Source: Flavobacterium cheniae (GTDB lineage: Bacteria; Bacteroidota; Bacteroidia; Flavobacteriales; Flavobacteriaceae). Taken from it: DNA of 64,000 nucleotides. The notes beneath the pieces are model-generated. The model was not told where the DNA came from. It made no database searches and saw nothing but the letters and a program-made list of their open reading frames with translations. The DNA lies in assembly GCF_004363695.1 (NCBI RefSeq), contig NZ_SNZC01000004.1:1-64000 (forward strand), given 5' to 3'. Below are positions 53,791 through 63,255 of the stretch, one piece after another; position 1 is the stretch's first letter; every line of letters starts with the position of its first letter. The translations under genes were made by a program, and so were the position numbers.

Positions 53791-55005
53791 TTGAACTCAA
53801 AATACGATATCATTATTATTGGCGGTGGCGCTGCCGGATTTTTCACTGCAATCAACATTGTAGAGAAAAACCCAAACTTAAAAGTGGCTATTCTTGAAAG
53901 AGGAAAAAGCGTTTTAGAAAAAGTACGTATTTCGGGTGGTGGAAGATGCAATGTTACACACGCGTGTTTTGTGCCAAATGATTTAGTGAAATTTTATCCT
54001 CGCGGTGAACGCGAATTAAAAGGACCATTTAACCAGTTTTGTTCAGGTGATACGATTGAATGGTTCGAAAAACATGGAGTAGAACTTAAAATTGAAGATG
54101 ATGGAAGAATGTTCCCCGTTTCCAATTCTTCTCAAACGATAATCGATTGTTTTCAGGAAGCAGTTAAAAAGCTAAAAATTGATGTTCTAACTAATCACAG
54201 TGTTCAAGAATTGTACAAAACCGAAACCCATTGGAAAGTAACCACAACTCAAGAAGTTTTTACTTGCGAAAAAATTGTAATGGCTTCCGGAAGTAATCCT
54301 AAAATTTGGGAATTGTTGCAAAATTTGGGTCATTCAATTATAGAACCCGTTCCGTCTTTGTTTACGTTTAACATCAAAGATCCTCGAATCAAAGATTTAA
54401 TGGGGCTTTCTGCGATTGCTTCTGTAAAGGTTAAGAAATCCAAATTAGAAGCGTCTGGACCTTTGTTGATTACGCATTGGGGAATGAGCGGTCCAGGAAT
54501 TTTGAGACTTTCGGCTTGGGGAGCAAGAGAATTAGCTGAAAAAAAGTATCAATTTGCTATTCAAGTCAATTGGTTAAACGAAACTACTTTTGAAGAAGTG
54601 CTTGATTTGTTGAAAGACATCAAAGAAGAAAACGCTAAAAAATTAGTTTCAAAATACGCACATTTTGAATTACCAAAACGCCTTTGGGAAAACCTAGTAA
54701 AAGCAGCAGGAATTTCAGAAGAAACCAAATGGGCTGATATGAATAAAAAACAATTGAATTCGTTAATTGAACAACTTACAAATGGCGAATTTCACGTTAA
54801 CGGAAAAAGTACTTTTAAAGAAGAATTCGTTACTGCTGGCGGAATCGACTTAAAAGAAGTCAATTTCAAAACCATGGAAAGCAAAATTTTACCAAACGTT
54901 TATTTTGCAGGTGAAGTTCTAAATATCGATGCTATTACAGGTGGATTCAACTTCCAAAATGCTTGGACAGGTGGATTTATTGTGGCTGAGAATGTTGTGA
55001 AATAA
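53791..55005 (+). CDS. NAD(P)/FAD-dependent oxidoreductase, BaiN/HI0933 (aminoacetone oxidase) family
   Basis: A 404-residue flavoprotein. It starts at a TTG, because the Rossmann motif KYDIIIIGGGAAGFFTAIN begins only four codons later and no ATG is available upstream in frame. EKVRISGGGRCNVTHA is the family signature (RxSGGGRCN), and the C-terminal GGIDLKEVNFKTMESK with NVYFAGEVLNIDAITGGFN completes the FAD-binding site. The family is widespread, usually of unproven substrate; annotations as aminoacetone oxidase or BaiN should be treated as provisional. Confidence 0.9.
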   Translation: MNSKYDIIIIGGGAAGFFTAINIVEKNPNLKVAILERGKSVLEKVRISGGGRCNVTHACFVPNDLVKFYPRGERELKGPFNQFCSGDTIEWFEKHGVELKIEDDGRMFPVSNSSQTIIDCFQEAVKKLKIDVLTNHSVQELYKTETHWKVTTTQEVFTCEKIVMASGSNPKIWELLQNLGHSIIEPVPSLFTFNIKDPRIKDLMGLSAIASVKVKKSKLEASGPLLITHWGMSGPGILRLSAWGARELAEKKYQFAIQVNWLNETTFEEVLDLLKDIKEENAKKLVSKYAHFELPKRLWENLVKAAGISEETKWADMNKKQLNSLIEQLTNGEFHVNGKSTFKEEFVTAGGIDLKEVNFKTMESKILPNVYFAGEVLNIDAITGGFNFQNAWTGGFIVAENVVK

Positions 55006-55014
55006 ATATAAATT

Positions 55015-55056
55015 ACTTTGTGAAACTTTGTGCTTCACTTGGTGTTACATTGTGCT
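55015..55056. repeat. Degenerate tandem repeat of an ACTTTGTG-like word
   Basis: ACTTTGTGAA, ACTTTGTGCT, ACTTGGTGTT and ACATTGTGCT follow one another with one or two spacer bases, in the gap between convergent genes. No terminator hairpin is obvious there. Confidence 0.6.
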
Positions 55057-55063
55057 ACAAACC

Positions 55064-55540
55064 TTATCGATTCAGCCAAAAAATGCTACCTGTTAAAATC
55101 GTTGCAAAACCAACCCAAGCTAAATACGGAATCAATAAATAAGAAGCTCTTTTGTCTATTTGTTTGAAAATAAGATAGGTTTCATAAATGATTAACCAAA
55201 GCAAAATAATTTCGATTAAAGCCAATAAAATATTGTTCAAACCAAAGAATAAATATGACCACAAAGCGTTCAAAAGTAGCTGAACAGTAAAAAACAATAA
55301 TCCTTTTTTTACCAATTCTTTGTTCGATTCTAATTTATTCCAAACCATTCCTGCAGCAATTCCCATCATAATGAAAAGCATTGTCCAAACAGGTGCAAAA
55401 ACCCAATTTGGCGGATTAAAACTAGGCTTTTTGATTTCTGGATACCAAGTAGTGATGCTTGATTGCGTAACGTTGCTCGACAAGTAACCAACAGCTAAAC
55501 AGATGGCAACGCAGTATATAATTTTAAGATATTTGTTCAT
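55064..55540 (-). CDS. TspO/MBR family protein
   Basis: A 158-residue five-segment membrane protein. STITTWYPEIKKPSFNPPNW is the conserved loop after helix 1 (W-Y-x-x-L/I-x-K-P-x-x-x-P-P). VFAPVWTMLFIMMGIAAGMVW and LNALWSYLFFGLNNILLALIE are the tryptophan-rich helices that bind porphyrins or sterols in homologues. The C-terminal LLIPYLAWVGFATILTGSIFWLN is typical. Bacterial TspO proteins take part in tetrapyrrole handling and stress, but the ligand here is not known. Confidence 0.92.
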   Translation of the reverse strand: MNKYLKIIYCVAICLAVGYLSSNVTQSSITTWYPEIKKPSFNPPNWVFAPVWTMLFIMMGIAAGMVWNKLESNKELVKKGLLFFTVQLLLNALWSYLFFGLNNILLALIEIILLWLIIYETYLIFKQIDKRASYLLIPYLAWVGFATILTGSIFWLNR

Positions 55541-55599
55541 GTTTTCAATTTTATAGGCAAATTAACGAAATATCAAGGGAACAAATCAATCAAAATCGG

Positions 55600-55607
55600 T
55601 ATTTTTG
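55600..55607 (+). promoter_or_regulatory. TAnnTTTG promoter element for the mevalonate genes
   Basis: TATTTTTG, 15 bases upstream of the mvaD ATG at 55623. Confidence 0.5.
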
Positions 55608-55622
55608 TCAAAATTTTAAGCT

Positions 55623-56699
55623 ATGCTTACCGAAAAAGATTTTATTGCAACCTCATATAATTCCATTGAATCCGCTAGTTTCGAATGGAGTGCGCCTAGT
55701 AATATAGCCTTGGTAAAATATTGGGGCAAGAAAGAAAACCAAATTCCAGCGAATCCTTCAATAAGTTTTACGTTAAACAATTGTAAAACAATCACGAAAT
55801 TAGAAGTGGTTAAAAAATCGGAAAACAATAGTTTTTCATTCGATTTACTTTTTGAAGGAAAACCAAAAGAAGATTTCAAACCAAAAATCCAAAAATTCTT
55901 CGAAAGAATAGAGCAGTATTGTCCGTTTTTAAAGGAATATCATTTAAAAATTGACACTCAAAACACTTTTCCTCATAGCTCGGGAATTGCTTCTTCGGCA
56001 TCTGGAATGGCAGCTTTAGCAATGAACATTATGAGTTTGGAAAAAGCTATTAATCCAACTATTTCTGACAAATATTTCTATTCAAAAGCTTCATTTTTAG
56101 CAAGATTAGGAAGTGGAAGTGCTTGTAGAAGTGTACAGGGAGAAGTAGTTGTTTGGGGCAATCATGCAAAAATTAATGGTAGTTCAGATTTGTTTGGTGT
56201 GGAATTTTCAGAAATCCATTCCAACTTTAAAAACTATCAAGACACAATTTTGTTAGTCGATAAAGGTGAAAAGCAAGTTTCGAGTACGGTTGGGCACGAT
56301 TTAATGCATAATCATCCCTATGCCGAAAGACGTTTTGCTCAAGCGCACGAAAATTTATCAAGTATAAAAGCAATTTTATCTACAGGAAATATAGCAGAAT
56401 TCATCAAAATTGTAGAAAGTGAGGCCTTGACTTTACATGCTATGATGATGACTTCAATGCCGTATTTTATCTTAATGAAACCAAACACCTTGGAAATCAT
56501 TAATAAAATTTGGAAGTTCAGAAATGAAACCCAAATTCCGGTTTGTTTTACATTAGATGCAGGTGCAAATGTGCACGTTTTGTATCCCGAAAATGTAAAA
56601 GCAAATGTATTGCAATTTATTCAAGATGAATTAGTTGGCTATTGTCAAAATGGTCAGTATATTTGCGATCAAATTGGGAATGGCGCTAAATCAAATTAA
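55623..56699 (+). CDS. mvaD: Diphosphomevalonate decarboxylase
   Basis: A 358-residue GHMP-superfamily enzyme that converts mevalonate diphosphate to isopentenyl diphosphate. WSAPSNIALVKYWGKKENQI is the signature (A-P-x-N-I-A-L-x-K-Y-W-G-K). PHSSGIASSASGMAALAMN is the phosphate loop. SGSACRSVQGEVVVWG contains the conserved region before the catalytic Asp site, and CFTLDAGANVHVLYPE carries the late Asp/Asn signature. It is first of three isoprenoid genes in line. Confidence 0.95.
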   Translation: MLTEKDFIATSYNSIESASFEWSAPSNIALVKYWGKKENQIPANPSISFTLNNCKTITKLEVVKKSENNSFSFDLLFEGKPKEDFKPKIQKFFERIEQYCPFLKEYHLKIDTQNTFPHSSGIASSASGMAALAMNIMSLEKAINPTISDKYFYSKASFLARLGSGSACRSVQGEVVVWGNHAKINGSSDLFGVEFSEIHSNFKNYQDTILLVDKGEKQVSSTVGHDLMHNHPYAERRFAQAHENLSSIKAILSTGNIAEFIKIVESEALTLHAMMMTSMPYFILMKPNTLEIINKIWKFRNETQIPVCFTLDAGANVHVLYPENVKANVLQFIQDELVGYCQNGQYICDQIGNGAKSN

Positions 56700-56745
56700 T
56701 TTTGTACATTTACTCATTGTTTACTGAAAAAGAAAACTGAAATTT

Positions 56746-57684
56746 ATGAAAGGACCACTTTTTTACTCAAAAATATTACTTTTCGGAGAATATGGAATTA
56801 TCCAAGACTCGAAAGGACTTTCAATTCCTTATAATTTCTATAATGGTGCTTTGAAGAAAGATGAAAATCCTTCAGAAAGCGCAATTAAATCAAACGAAAG
56901 TTTAAAAAGATTTGTTGTTTATTTAGAGCAATTGCAAACAGAACAACCTGAATTAGTAACTTTTAATTTAGAAGTTTTAAAGCAAGATGTAAACAGCGGA
57001 ATGTATTTTGATTCAAGTATTCCTCAAGGATATGGTGTAGGAAGTAGTGGTGCTTTGGTTGCTGCTATTTACGATAAATATGCAAATGATAAAATCACGG
57101 TGTTAGAAAATTTAACGCGTGAAAAATTATTACAACTAAAAACGATTTTCTCCCAAATGGAATCGTTTTTCCACGGAAAAAGTTCAGGTTTAGATCCTTT
57201 GAATAGTTATTTGAGTATTCCAATTTTAATCAATTCGAAAGATAATATTGAAGCTACTGGAATTCCAACACAAAGCACACAAGGAAAAGGTGCGGTTTTC
57301 TTAATTGATTCAGGAATAGTGGGCGAAACTGCTCCAATGGTTTCTATTTTCATGGAAAACTTAAAAGATAACGGTTTCCGTACGATGTTAAAATCACAAT
57401 TTATCAAATATACCGATGCTTGTGTGGAAAATTTCTTGCACGGCGATGTAAAATCGTTATTAGAAAACACCAAACAATTATCAAAAGTAGTTTTGAATAA
57501 TTTCAAACCTATGATTCCAGAGCAATTTCACCAAGTGTGGCAAAAAGGAATCGACACGAACGACTACTACTTAAAATTATGTGGTTCTGGAGGTGGTGGT
57601 TATATTTTAGGATTTACCCAAGATTTAGACAAAGCAAAAGCATCTTTAAAAGACTATAAATTAGAAGTAGTTTATAATTTTTAA
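56746..57684 (+). CDS. GHMP kinase, mevalonate kinase type
   Basis: A 312-residue GHMP kinase. FYSKILLFGEYGIIQDSKGL is the N-terminal kinase motif (K-x-L-L-F-G-E-Y), IPQGYGVGSSGALVAAIYD the ATP-binding loop, and SFFHGKSSGLDPLNSYLSIP holds the catalytic Asp. LCGSGGGGYILGFTQ is motif 3. Its place directly after mvaD, and its motifs, favour mevalonate kinase. Phosphomevalonate kinase is the alternative that sequence inspection alone cannot exclude. Confidence 0.88.
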   Translation: MKGPLFYSKILLFGEYGIIQDSKGLSIPYNFYNGALKKDENPSESAIKSNESLKRFVVYLEQLQTEQPELVTFNLEVLKQDVNSGMYFDSSIPQGYGVGSSGALVAAIYDKYANDKITVLENLTREKLLQLKTIFSQMESFFHGKSSGLDPLNSYLSIPILINSKDNIEATGIPTQSTQGKGAVFLIDSGIVGETAPMVSIFMENLKDNGFRTMLKSQFIKYTDACVENFLHGDVKSLLENTKQLSKVVLNNFKPMIPEQFHQVWQKGIDTNDYYLKLCGSGGGGYILGFTQDLDKAKASLKDYKLEVVYNF

Positions 57685-57734
57685 TGTTTTTAGTTTTAAG
57701 GTAACTTTAAACTTTAAACTTTGAACAAAAACTT

Positions 57735-58670
57735 ATGCTCACCCGTAAAACCAAATTAGTCCTTTCTAAAATATTTAGTTTTTTCTCTGTAATTAGAGGA
57801 TATAATATTTGGGTCGTTGCATTGGCGCAATATCTTTCTGCCATATTCATTTTAGCTCCCGAAAAGCGTGCTTTAGATATTATCCTCGATTGGCGTTTGT
57901 TTTTAATCGTGGTTGCTTCTACATTAACGATTGCTTCGGGTTATATCATCAATAATTTTTACGATGCGAAAAAGGATTTAATTAATCGCCCAAAAAAAGC
58001 CATGATTGACCGTTTGGTAAGTCAGGAAACTAAGTTGAAAGTCTATTTTGGAATTAATTTCATCGTCGCTTTGTTGATGTTTTTTATTTCATGGCGAGCG
58101 ATGTTGTTTTTTTCGGCTTATATTTTCTTGATTTGGTTTTATTCGCACAAGTTGAAAAAAATGTTCTTAATTGGAAACGTTACGGCTGCTGTTTTAGCGG
58201 TTTTGCCTTTCTTCGGGATTTTGATGTATTATAAAAACTTTTACGAAGTCATTTTTGCACATGCTACGTTTTTGTTTTTATTGATTTTAATTCGAGAATT
58301 AATTAAAGATTTAGAAAACATCGAAGGCGATCTAATTTCGGATTATAAGACTATTCCTGTTGTTTTTGGTGAAAAAAGAGCAAAAAGTATCATTTCAATA
58401 TTAACCATTTCGACTATCGTTCCCATATATTTCTTAATTGAAATTTACAATGTGGGCTACATGGATATTTACTTTTATTTGAGCTTAATTGCTTTGTTGT
58501 TTTTTTGCATGATGTTATGGAAAGCTACCACAAAAACAGAATATTTGAAACTTCATTTCTTGTTGAAGTTCATTATTGTTTCGGGTGTTTTTTGCATTGT
58601 TTTAATAGAACCTTCTGTTTTATTTCATGGAAAAAAACTAATTTTAACTCATTCTATATCTATTTATTAG
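57735..58670 (+). CDS. UbiA family prenyltransferase (geranylgeranylglycerol-phosphate geranylgeranyltransferase-like)
   Basis: A 311-residue membrane protein of about eight helices. Both aspartate-rich Mg-diphosphate motifs are present: NNFYDAKKDLINRPKK (N-x-x-x-D-x-x-x-D) and RELIKDLENIEGDLISDYKT (D-x-x-x-x-x-x-D). It attaches a polyprenyl chain to an acceptor. Flavobacterial members in this context are usually annotated as geranylgeranylglycerol-phosphate geranylgeranyltransferase, but a quinone or other acceptor remains possible. Adjacent mevalonate genes would supply the prenyl diphosphate. Confidence 0.87.
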   Translation: MLTRKTKLVLSKIFSFFSVIRGYNIWVVALAQYLSAIFILAPEKRALDIILDWRLFLIVVASTLTIASGYIINNFYDAKKDLINRPKKAMIDRLVSQETKLKVYFGINFIVALLMFFISWRAMLFFSAYIFLIWFYSHKLKKMFLIGNVTAAVLAVLPFFGILMYYKNFYEVIFAHATFLFLLILIRELIKDLENIEGDLISDYKTIPVVFGEKRAKSIISILTISTIVPIYFLIEIYNVGYMDIYFYLSLIALLFFCMMLWKATTKTEYLKLHFLLKFIIVSGVFCIVLIEPSVLFHGKKLILTHSISIY

Positions 58671-58731
58671 ATGTTTCAACTAACATTTTAGGATTTAAAA
58701 AACTAAAGTGTGTGTTTCAACATATTAGTTA

Positions 58732-58739
58732 TATCTTTG
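58732..58739 (+). promoter_or_regulatory. TAnnTTTG promoter element for the pseudouridine synthase gene
   Basis: TATCTTTG, 18 bases upstream of the ATG at 58758. It lies inside a longer in-frame reading frame, so it excludes that longer start. Confidence 0.6.
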
Positions 58740-58757
58740 CAGAAATTTGTTTATAAT

Positions 58758-59654
58758 ATGTCACGTCATCAAGATAATGATAAAAGTCGTCCAGGTTCTG
58801 GAAGACAAGGAGGTTACAAGAAAGATAGTAATTCAAGAGGAAATGCGCCAATTCGTAAAGCGCCTTCAAAGTTTGCAACGAAGCCAGATGCAGCTAAAGC
58901 GGATGCTCCAAAAGCTCCAAAATCACCAAAAAGACCATCTAATCCAGACGAAATCCGTCTAAATCGTTATATTTCTAATTCAGGAATGTGTAGCCGTAGA
59001 GATGCGGATATTTACATTCAAAGTGGTAATGTAAAAGTAAATGGTGTTGTTGTCACCGAAATGGGTCACCGCGTTAAATTAACCGATGTAGTTCAGTTTG
59101 ATGGTGTAAACATTACGCCAGAAAAGAAAGAATATGTATTGTTGAACAAGCCTAAAAACTTTTCAACTGCTGGAGATGATTCTCCAGGCTCTGCAAATGT
59201 ATTGGACTTAGTTCGTGGTGCTTCAAAATCGAATTTATTACCTGTTGGAAGAATGGACAAAACGACAACTGGTTTGTTATTGTTTACTAATGATACTGAA
59301 ATGGTTCAGAAATTCACTGTTCCTAACCAACGTTCATCTAAAGTATACCAAGTTTCGTTAGATAAAAATTTGAAATTTGAAGATTTAGAAAAAATCCAAA
59401 AAGGGTTAATGATTGATGACCACAAAGTATTCGTGGAAGAAATTACCTATATTGAAGATCAACCAAAAAGTGAAATCGGTATTAAAATGAAAACATCTAA
59501 CGTAAAAGTGGTTCGTAAAATTTTCGAGCACTTAAAATACGATGTTTTAAAAGTTGACCGTGTAACTTTTGCCGGTTTAACAAAGAAAAATTTACCAAGA
59601 GGTGATTGGAGATTCTTAACCGAACAAGAAATCATCAACCTGAAAAATGCTTAA
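58758..59654 (+). CDS. rRNA pseudouridine synthase (RsuA/RluB family)
   Basis: A 298-residue protein. The first ~65 residues are basic and low-complexity (SRPGSGRQGG, KAPKSPKRPS) and probably disordered. An S4 RNA-binding domain follows (IRLNRYISNSGMCSRRDADI, KVNGVVV). The catalytic domain contains LLPVGRMDKTTTGLLLFTND, with the catalytic Asp in GRMDxxTTG. KYDVLKVDRVTFAGL and LPRGDWRFL are typical of RluB/RsuA. It modifies a uridine in 23S or 16S rRNA; which one cannot be told from here. Confidence 0.9.
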   Translation: MSRHQDNDKSRPGSGRQGGYKKDSNSRGNAPIRKAPSKFATKPDAAKADAPKAPKSPKRPSNPDEIRLNRYISNSGMCSRRDADIYIQSGNVKVNGVVVTEMGHRVKLTDVVQFDGVNITPEKKEYVLLNKPKNFSTAGDDSPGSANVLDLVRGASKSNLLPVGRMDKTTTGLLLFTNDTEMVQKFTVPNQRSSKVYQVSLDKNLKFEDLEKIQKGLMIDDHKVFVEEITYIEDQPKSEIGIKMKTSNVKVVRKIFEHLKYDVLKVDRVTFAGLTKKNLPRGDWRFLTEQEIINLKNA

Positions 59655-59666
59655 TACCATTTTATA

Positions 59667-59792
59667 AAACACATAGGCACATAGGATTTCATTCTTTGTG
59701 CCTTTTTTTATGAATTTTTCACTAAGCTATGTTTTCTGTGCAAAGTGAAACGACTTTTTAATAACTATGAAACCTATATGTCTATGTGTTTC
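59667..59792. repeat. Long inverted repeat with CACATAG words between the pseudouridine synthase and NTF2-like genes
   Basis: AAACACATAGGCACATAGG (59667 on) and CCTATATGTCTATGTGTTT (to 59791) are inverted near-copies of about 23 bases separated by roughly 78 bases. The inner part contains CTTTGTGCC with a T run and CTGTGCAAAGTG. It could fold as a terminator-like structure or be part of an interspersed repeat family. Confidence 0.6.
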
Positions 59793-59810
59793 AAATTAAA
59801 ATAAAACTTT

Positions 59811-60170
59811 ATGCCAAATCAACTACAACAAATCGCCATTAAATGGTTTGATGCTTTCAATACGAAAAACTTAGAGAAATTATTAGAATTATACGACGAC
59901 GAAGCCCAACATTTCAGTCCGAAATTGAAAATTCGCCAACCTGAAACTAATGGTTTAATCATTGGAAAAGAAGCCATGCGCGTTTGGTGGCAAGATGCTT
60001 TTGATAGATTACCAACGTTACACTACAAAGTAACTTCACTAACCGCTAATACGGACAGAGTTTTCATGGAATACACACGTCAAGTTGAAGGTGAAGCAGA
60101 TATGTTAGTAGCTGAAGTTTTAGAAATTAAAGAGGGGAAGATTGTGTTTTCTAGGGTTTATCATGGGTAG
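59811..60170 (+). CDS. NTF2-like/SnoaL family protein
   Basis: A 119-residue cone-shaped alpha+beta protein. IKWFDAFNTKNLEKLLELYD, then DEAQHFSPKL and IIGKEAMRVWWQDAFDRLPT, are the typical SnoaL/NTF2-like N-terminal helices and first strands; VFMEYTRQVEGE and VAEVLEIKEGKIVFSRVYHG finish the fold. Members range from small isomerases and hydrolases to non-catalytic proteins. No catalytic set can be assigned. It is convergent with the dus gene, with 4 bases between stops. Confidence 0.85.
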   Translation: MPNQLQQIAIKWFDAFNTKNLEKLLELYDDEAQHFSPKLKIRQPETNGLIIGKEAMRVWWQDAFDRLPTLHYKVTSLTANTDRVFMEYTRQVEGEADMLVAEVLEIKEGKIVFSRVYHG

Positions 60171-60174
60171 ATAA

Positions 60175-61170
60175 TTACCCCTCAAAAACATAATCTGCAT
60201 ACACTTGCTCAATTTCGGTAAATACATCCAATAACTGATTGATACCATCTGTGGTAACCAATTTTTGTTTGTATTCTTTAAAACCGTGAATACCTTTGAA
60301 ATAATTGGTATAATGACGACGCATTTCGTTGATTCCTAAACGTTCGCCTTTCCATTCTATACTCCAAATTAAGTGATTTTTTGCAGCTTCAATTCGGTCA
60401 TTCATGCTTGGTGGTGCTAATTTTTCTCCTGTGGCAAAATAATGTTTAATTTCATTAAAAATCCAAGGATAACCAATCGCGGCGCGACCAATCATCATGC
60501 CATCTAAACCATATTTATTTTTGTATTCCAATGCTTTTTCAGGAGAATCAATATCGCCATTTCCAAAAATTGGCATTGTAATTCTTGGATTATTTTTCAC
60601 ACGTTCAATATGACTCCAATCTGAATGTCCTTTGTACATTTGAGCACGTGTTCTGGCATGAACCGTTAAGGCTTGCACACCAATGTCTTGCAAACGTTCG
60701 GCAACTTCATCAATATTTATGGAACTTTCATCCCAGCCTAGACGTGTTTTAACTGTAACAGGAAGATTGGTTCCTTTGATTACTGCTTTGGTTAATCGCA
60801 CCATCAAATCTACATCTTTTAAAACCCCAGCTCCAGCACCTTTACAAACTACTTTTTTTACTGGACAACCAAAATTGATGTCTACTAAATCAGGTTGTAC
60901 CGCATCCACAATTCGTGATGACATTTCCATCGCTTCTTCATCACCACCAAATATTTGGATTCCAACAGGTCGTTCATAATCAAAAATATCTAGCTTTTGC
61001 TTGCTTTTCACCGCATCACGAATCAATCCTTCTGATGAAATAAATTCAGAATACATCAAATCAGCGCCATGTAATTTACATAAACGACGAAATGGTGGGT
61101 CGCTCACGTCTTCCATTGGGGCTAATAATAAAGGAAAATCGGGTAGTATGATGTTACCAATTTTAGGCAT
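60175..61170 (-). CDS. dusB: tRNA-dihydrouridine synthase (DusB-like)
   Basis: A 331-residue FMN enzyme that reduces uridine in tRNA. LLLAPMEDVSDPPFRRLC is the FMN-binding start, and INFGCPVKKVVCKGAGAGVL contains the catalytic cysteine (VCKGAG). VTVKTRLGWDE, LTVHARTRAQMYKGH and FGNGDIDSPEKAL are the barrel signatures, followed by GLDGMMIGRAAIGYPWIFNE. The C-terminal helical domain binds tRNA. DusB is most likely among the paralogues in Bacteroidota. Confidence 0.93.
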   Translation of the reverse strand: MPKIGNIILPDFPLLLAPMEDVSDPPFRRLCKLHGADLMYSEFISSEGLIRDAVKSKQKLDIFDYERPVGIQIFGGDEEAMEMSSRIVDAVQPDLVDINFGCPVKKVVCKGAGAGVLKDVDLMVRLTKAVIKGTNLPVTVKTRLGWDESSINIDEVAERLQDIGVQALTVHARTRAQMYKGHSDWSHIERVKNNPRITMPIFGNGDIDSPEKALEYKNKYGLDGMMIGRAAIGYPWIFNEIKHYFATGEKLAPPSMNDRIEAAKNHLIWSIEWKGERLGINEMRRHYTNYFKGIHGFKEYKQKLVTTDGINQLLDVFTEIEQVYADYVFEG

Positions 61171-61187
61171 GGTGCTTCAATTTTTTG

Positions 61188-61195
61188 CAAAGATA
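61188..61195 (-). promoter_or_regulatory. TAnnTTTG promoter element for dus
   Basis: TATCTTTG on the minus strand, 17 bases upstream of the dus start. Confidence 0.55.
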
Positions 61196-61257
61196 GGAAT
61201 TTTTTAAATCGAATGGGTTTCCAAAGTTTATCGGCTTTAAAATCCAAAACTTTAGCT

Positions 61258-61265
61258 TATATTTG
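61258..61265 (+). promoter_or_regulatory. TAnnTTTG promoter element for lepA
   Basis: TATATTTG, 65 bases upstream of the lepA ATG. Confidence 0.6.
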
Positions 61266-61330
61266 CAGATTAAACGAACAAGAGTTTGGAAGATGAAAAT
61301 GCCTCTTGTACATGAACTTTACATTGAAAG

Positions 61331-63127
61331 ATGAAAAACATTAGAAATTTCTGCATTATTGCACACATTGACCACGGAAAAAGTACGTTGGCAGACCGTT
61401 TATTAGGTGCTACACAAACGGTTACAGCTCGTGAAGAAAAGGCTCAGTTACTAGATAACATGGACTTAGAACGCGAACGTGGGATTACTATAAAAAGTCA
61501 CGCTATTCAAATGGAATATACCTACAAAGGGGAACAATATATTTTGAATTTGATTGACACGCCAGGTCACGTGGATTTCTCGTATGAGGTTTCTCGTTCG
61601 ATTGCCGCTTGTGAAGGCGCTTTGTTAATTGTAGATGCAGCGCAAAGTATTCAGGCACAAACGATTTCGAATTTATATTTGGCTTTAGAAAATGACTTGG
61701 AAATTATTCCGGTTTTAAATAAAGTAGATTTGCCAAGTGCTAATCCAGAGGAAGTTAGTGATGATATTATTGATTTATTAGGATGTAAATTAGAAGATAT
61801 TATTCATGCTTCTGGTAAAACCGGTTTTGGTGTTGAAAATATTTTGGCAGCCATTATTGATAAAATTCCGGCTCCAAAAGGAGATCCAGAAGAACCATTA
61901 CAAGCTTTGATTTTCGACTCGCATTATAATCCTTTTAGAGGTATTGAAGTAATTTTCCGTGTTATTAATGGAGAAATTAAAAAAGGGCAGAAGATTAAAT
62001 TCATGGCTACAGGCAATGAATATTTTGCCGATGAAGTTGGGACATTAAAATTAAATCAAGTACCCAAAAGTGTTATTTCAACAGGTGATGTAGGTTATTT
62101 AGTTTCTGGAATTAAAGAAGCTAAAGAGGTAAAAGTAGGAGATACTATTACCGATGCAAAAACGCCTACAACAAATATGATTAAAGGTTTTGAAGATGTA
62201 AAACCAATGGTTTTCGCTGGAATTTATCCTGTAGACACAGAAGATTATGAAGATTTGCGTGCTTCGATGGAGAAACTTCAGTTAAACGATGCTTCTTTAG
62301 TATTTGCTGCGGAAAGTTCAGCTGCATTAGGATTTGGTTTCCGATGTGGATTCTTAGGAATGCTACACATGGAAATTATCCAAGAGCGTTTAGAGCGTGA
62401 GTTTGATATGACGGTAATTACTACTGTTCCTAACGTTTCGTATCATGCGTATACTAAAAAAGAACCTGATACTATCTTAATTGTAAATAATCCATCTGAT
62501 TTACCTGAGCCATCTAAATTAGATAGAGTAGAAGAACCATATATCAAAGCAACCATCATCACAAAATCGGATTTTGTTGGAAACGTAATGAGTTTGTGTA
62601 TTGAAAAACGTGGTGTAATTACCAATCAAACGTATTTAACAACAGAACGTGTAGAATTGAATTTTGATATGCCGTTAGCGGAAATCGTATTCGATTTTTA
62701 TGATAGATTAAAAACAGTCTCTAAAGGATATGCTTCTTTTGATTATCATCCAATTGGAATGCGTGAATCAAAATTAGTTCGTTTAGACGTCTTGTTAAAT
62801 GCACAACCAGTTGATGCGCTTTCGGCTTTAATTCATGAAAGTAATGCGTATCATATTGGTAAAAAAATGTGTGAAAAACTGAAAGAGTTAATCCCAAGAC
62901 AACAATTTGATATTCCAATTCAGGCTGCAATTGGAGCTAAAGTAATTGCTCGTGAAACGATTAAAGCTTTAAGAAAAGACGTAACTGCAAAATGTTATGG
63001 TGGAGATATCTCTCGTAAACGTAAACTTCTTGAAAAACAGAAAAAAGGTAAAAAACGTATGCGTCAAGTAGGAAATGTAGAAATTCCTCAAGAAGCATTT
63101 ATGGCTGTTTTGAAGCTGAACGATTAA
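61331..63127 (+). CDS. lepA: Elongation factor 4 (LepA)
   Basis: A 598-residue translational GTPase. G1 is [16 protein letters not shown]2 lies in [11 protein letters not shown]3 is [13 protein letters not shown]4 is NKVDLPSA and G5 lies in HASGKTG. Domains II, III and V follow. The LepA-specific C-terminal domain includes [20 protein letters not shown] and [20 protein letters not shown]. It acts on stalled or back-translocated ribosomes. Full length, with its own promoter and terminator. Confidence 0.97.
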   Translation: MKNIRNFCIIAHIDHGKSTLADRLLGATQTVTAREEKAQLLDNMDLERERGITIKSHAIQMEYTYKGEQYILNLIDTPGHVDFSYEVSRSIAACEGALLIVDAAQSIQAQTISNLYLALENDLEIIPVLNKVDLPSANPEEVSDDIIDLLGCKLEDIIHASGKTGFGVENILAAIIDKIPAPKGDPEEPLQALIFDSHYNPFRGIEVIFRVINGEIKKGQKIKFMATGNEYFADEVGTLKLNQVPKSVISTGDVGYLVSGIKEAKEVKVGDTITDAKTPTTNMIKGFEDVKPMVFAGIYPVDTEDYEDLRASMEKLQLNDASLVFAAESSAALGFGFRCGFLGMLHMEIIQERLEREFDMTVITTVPNVSYHAYTKKEPDTILIVNNPSDLPEPSKLDRVEEPYIKATIITKSDFVGNVMSLCIEKRGVITNQTYLTTERVELNFDMPLAEIVFDFYDRLKTVSKGYASFDYHPIGMRESKLVRLDVLLNAQPVDALSALIHESNAYHIGKKMCEKLKELIPRQQFDIPIQAAIGAKVIARETIKALRKDVTAKCYGGDISRKRKLLEKQKKGKKRMRQVGNVEIPQEAFMAVLKLND

Positions 63128-63146
63128 CGAAAATATAAATAATTAA

Positions 63147-63187
63147 CAAAAAGTTTGAATATTTAACAATGTTCAAACTTTTTTTTG
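63147..63187 (+). terminator. Terminator after lepA
   Basis: AAAAAGTTTGAA and TTCAAACTTTTT form a 12-bp stem with a 12-base loop, then a T run. Confidence 0.83.
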
Positions 63188-63255
63188 ATTTAAATAATCC
63201 TGTTTAGCCTTTTTTAGTTATATTTATATCAATGATTTTAATCCCCATATAAATC

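Noticed and set aside
58710-58757. Longer start for the pseudouridine synthase
   Set aside because: A promoter element at 58732-58739 lies within it, and the residues are hydrophobic and unlike the basic N-terminus of the family.
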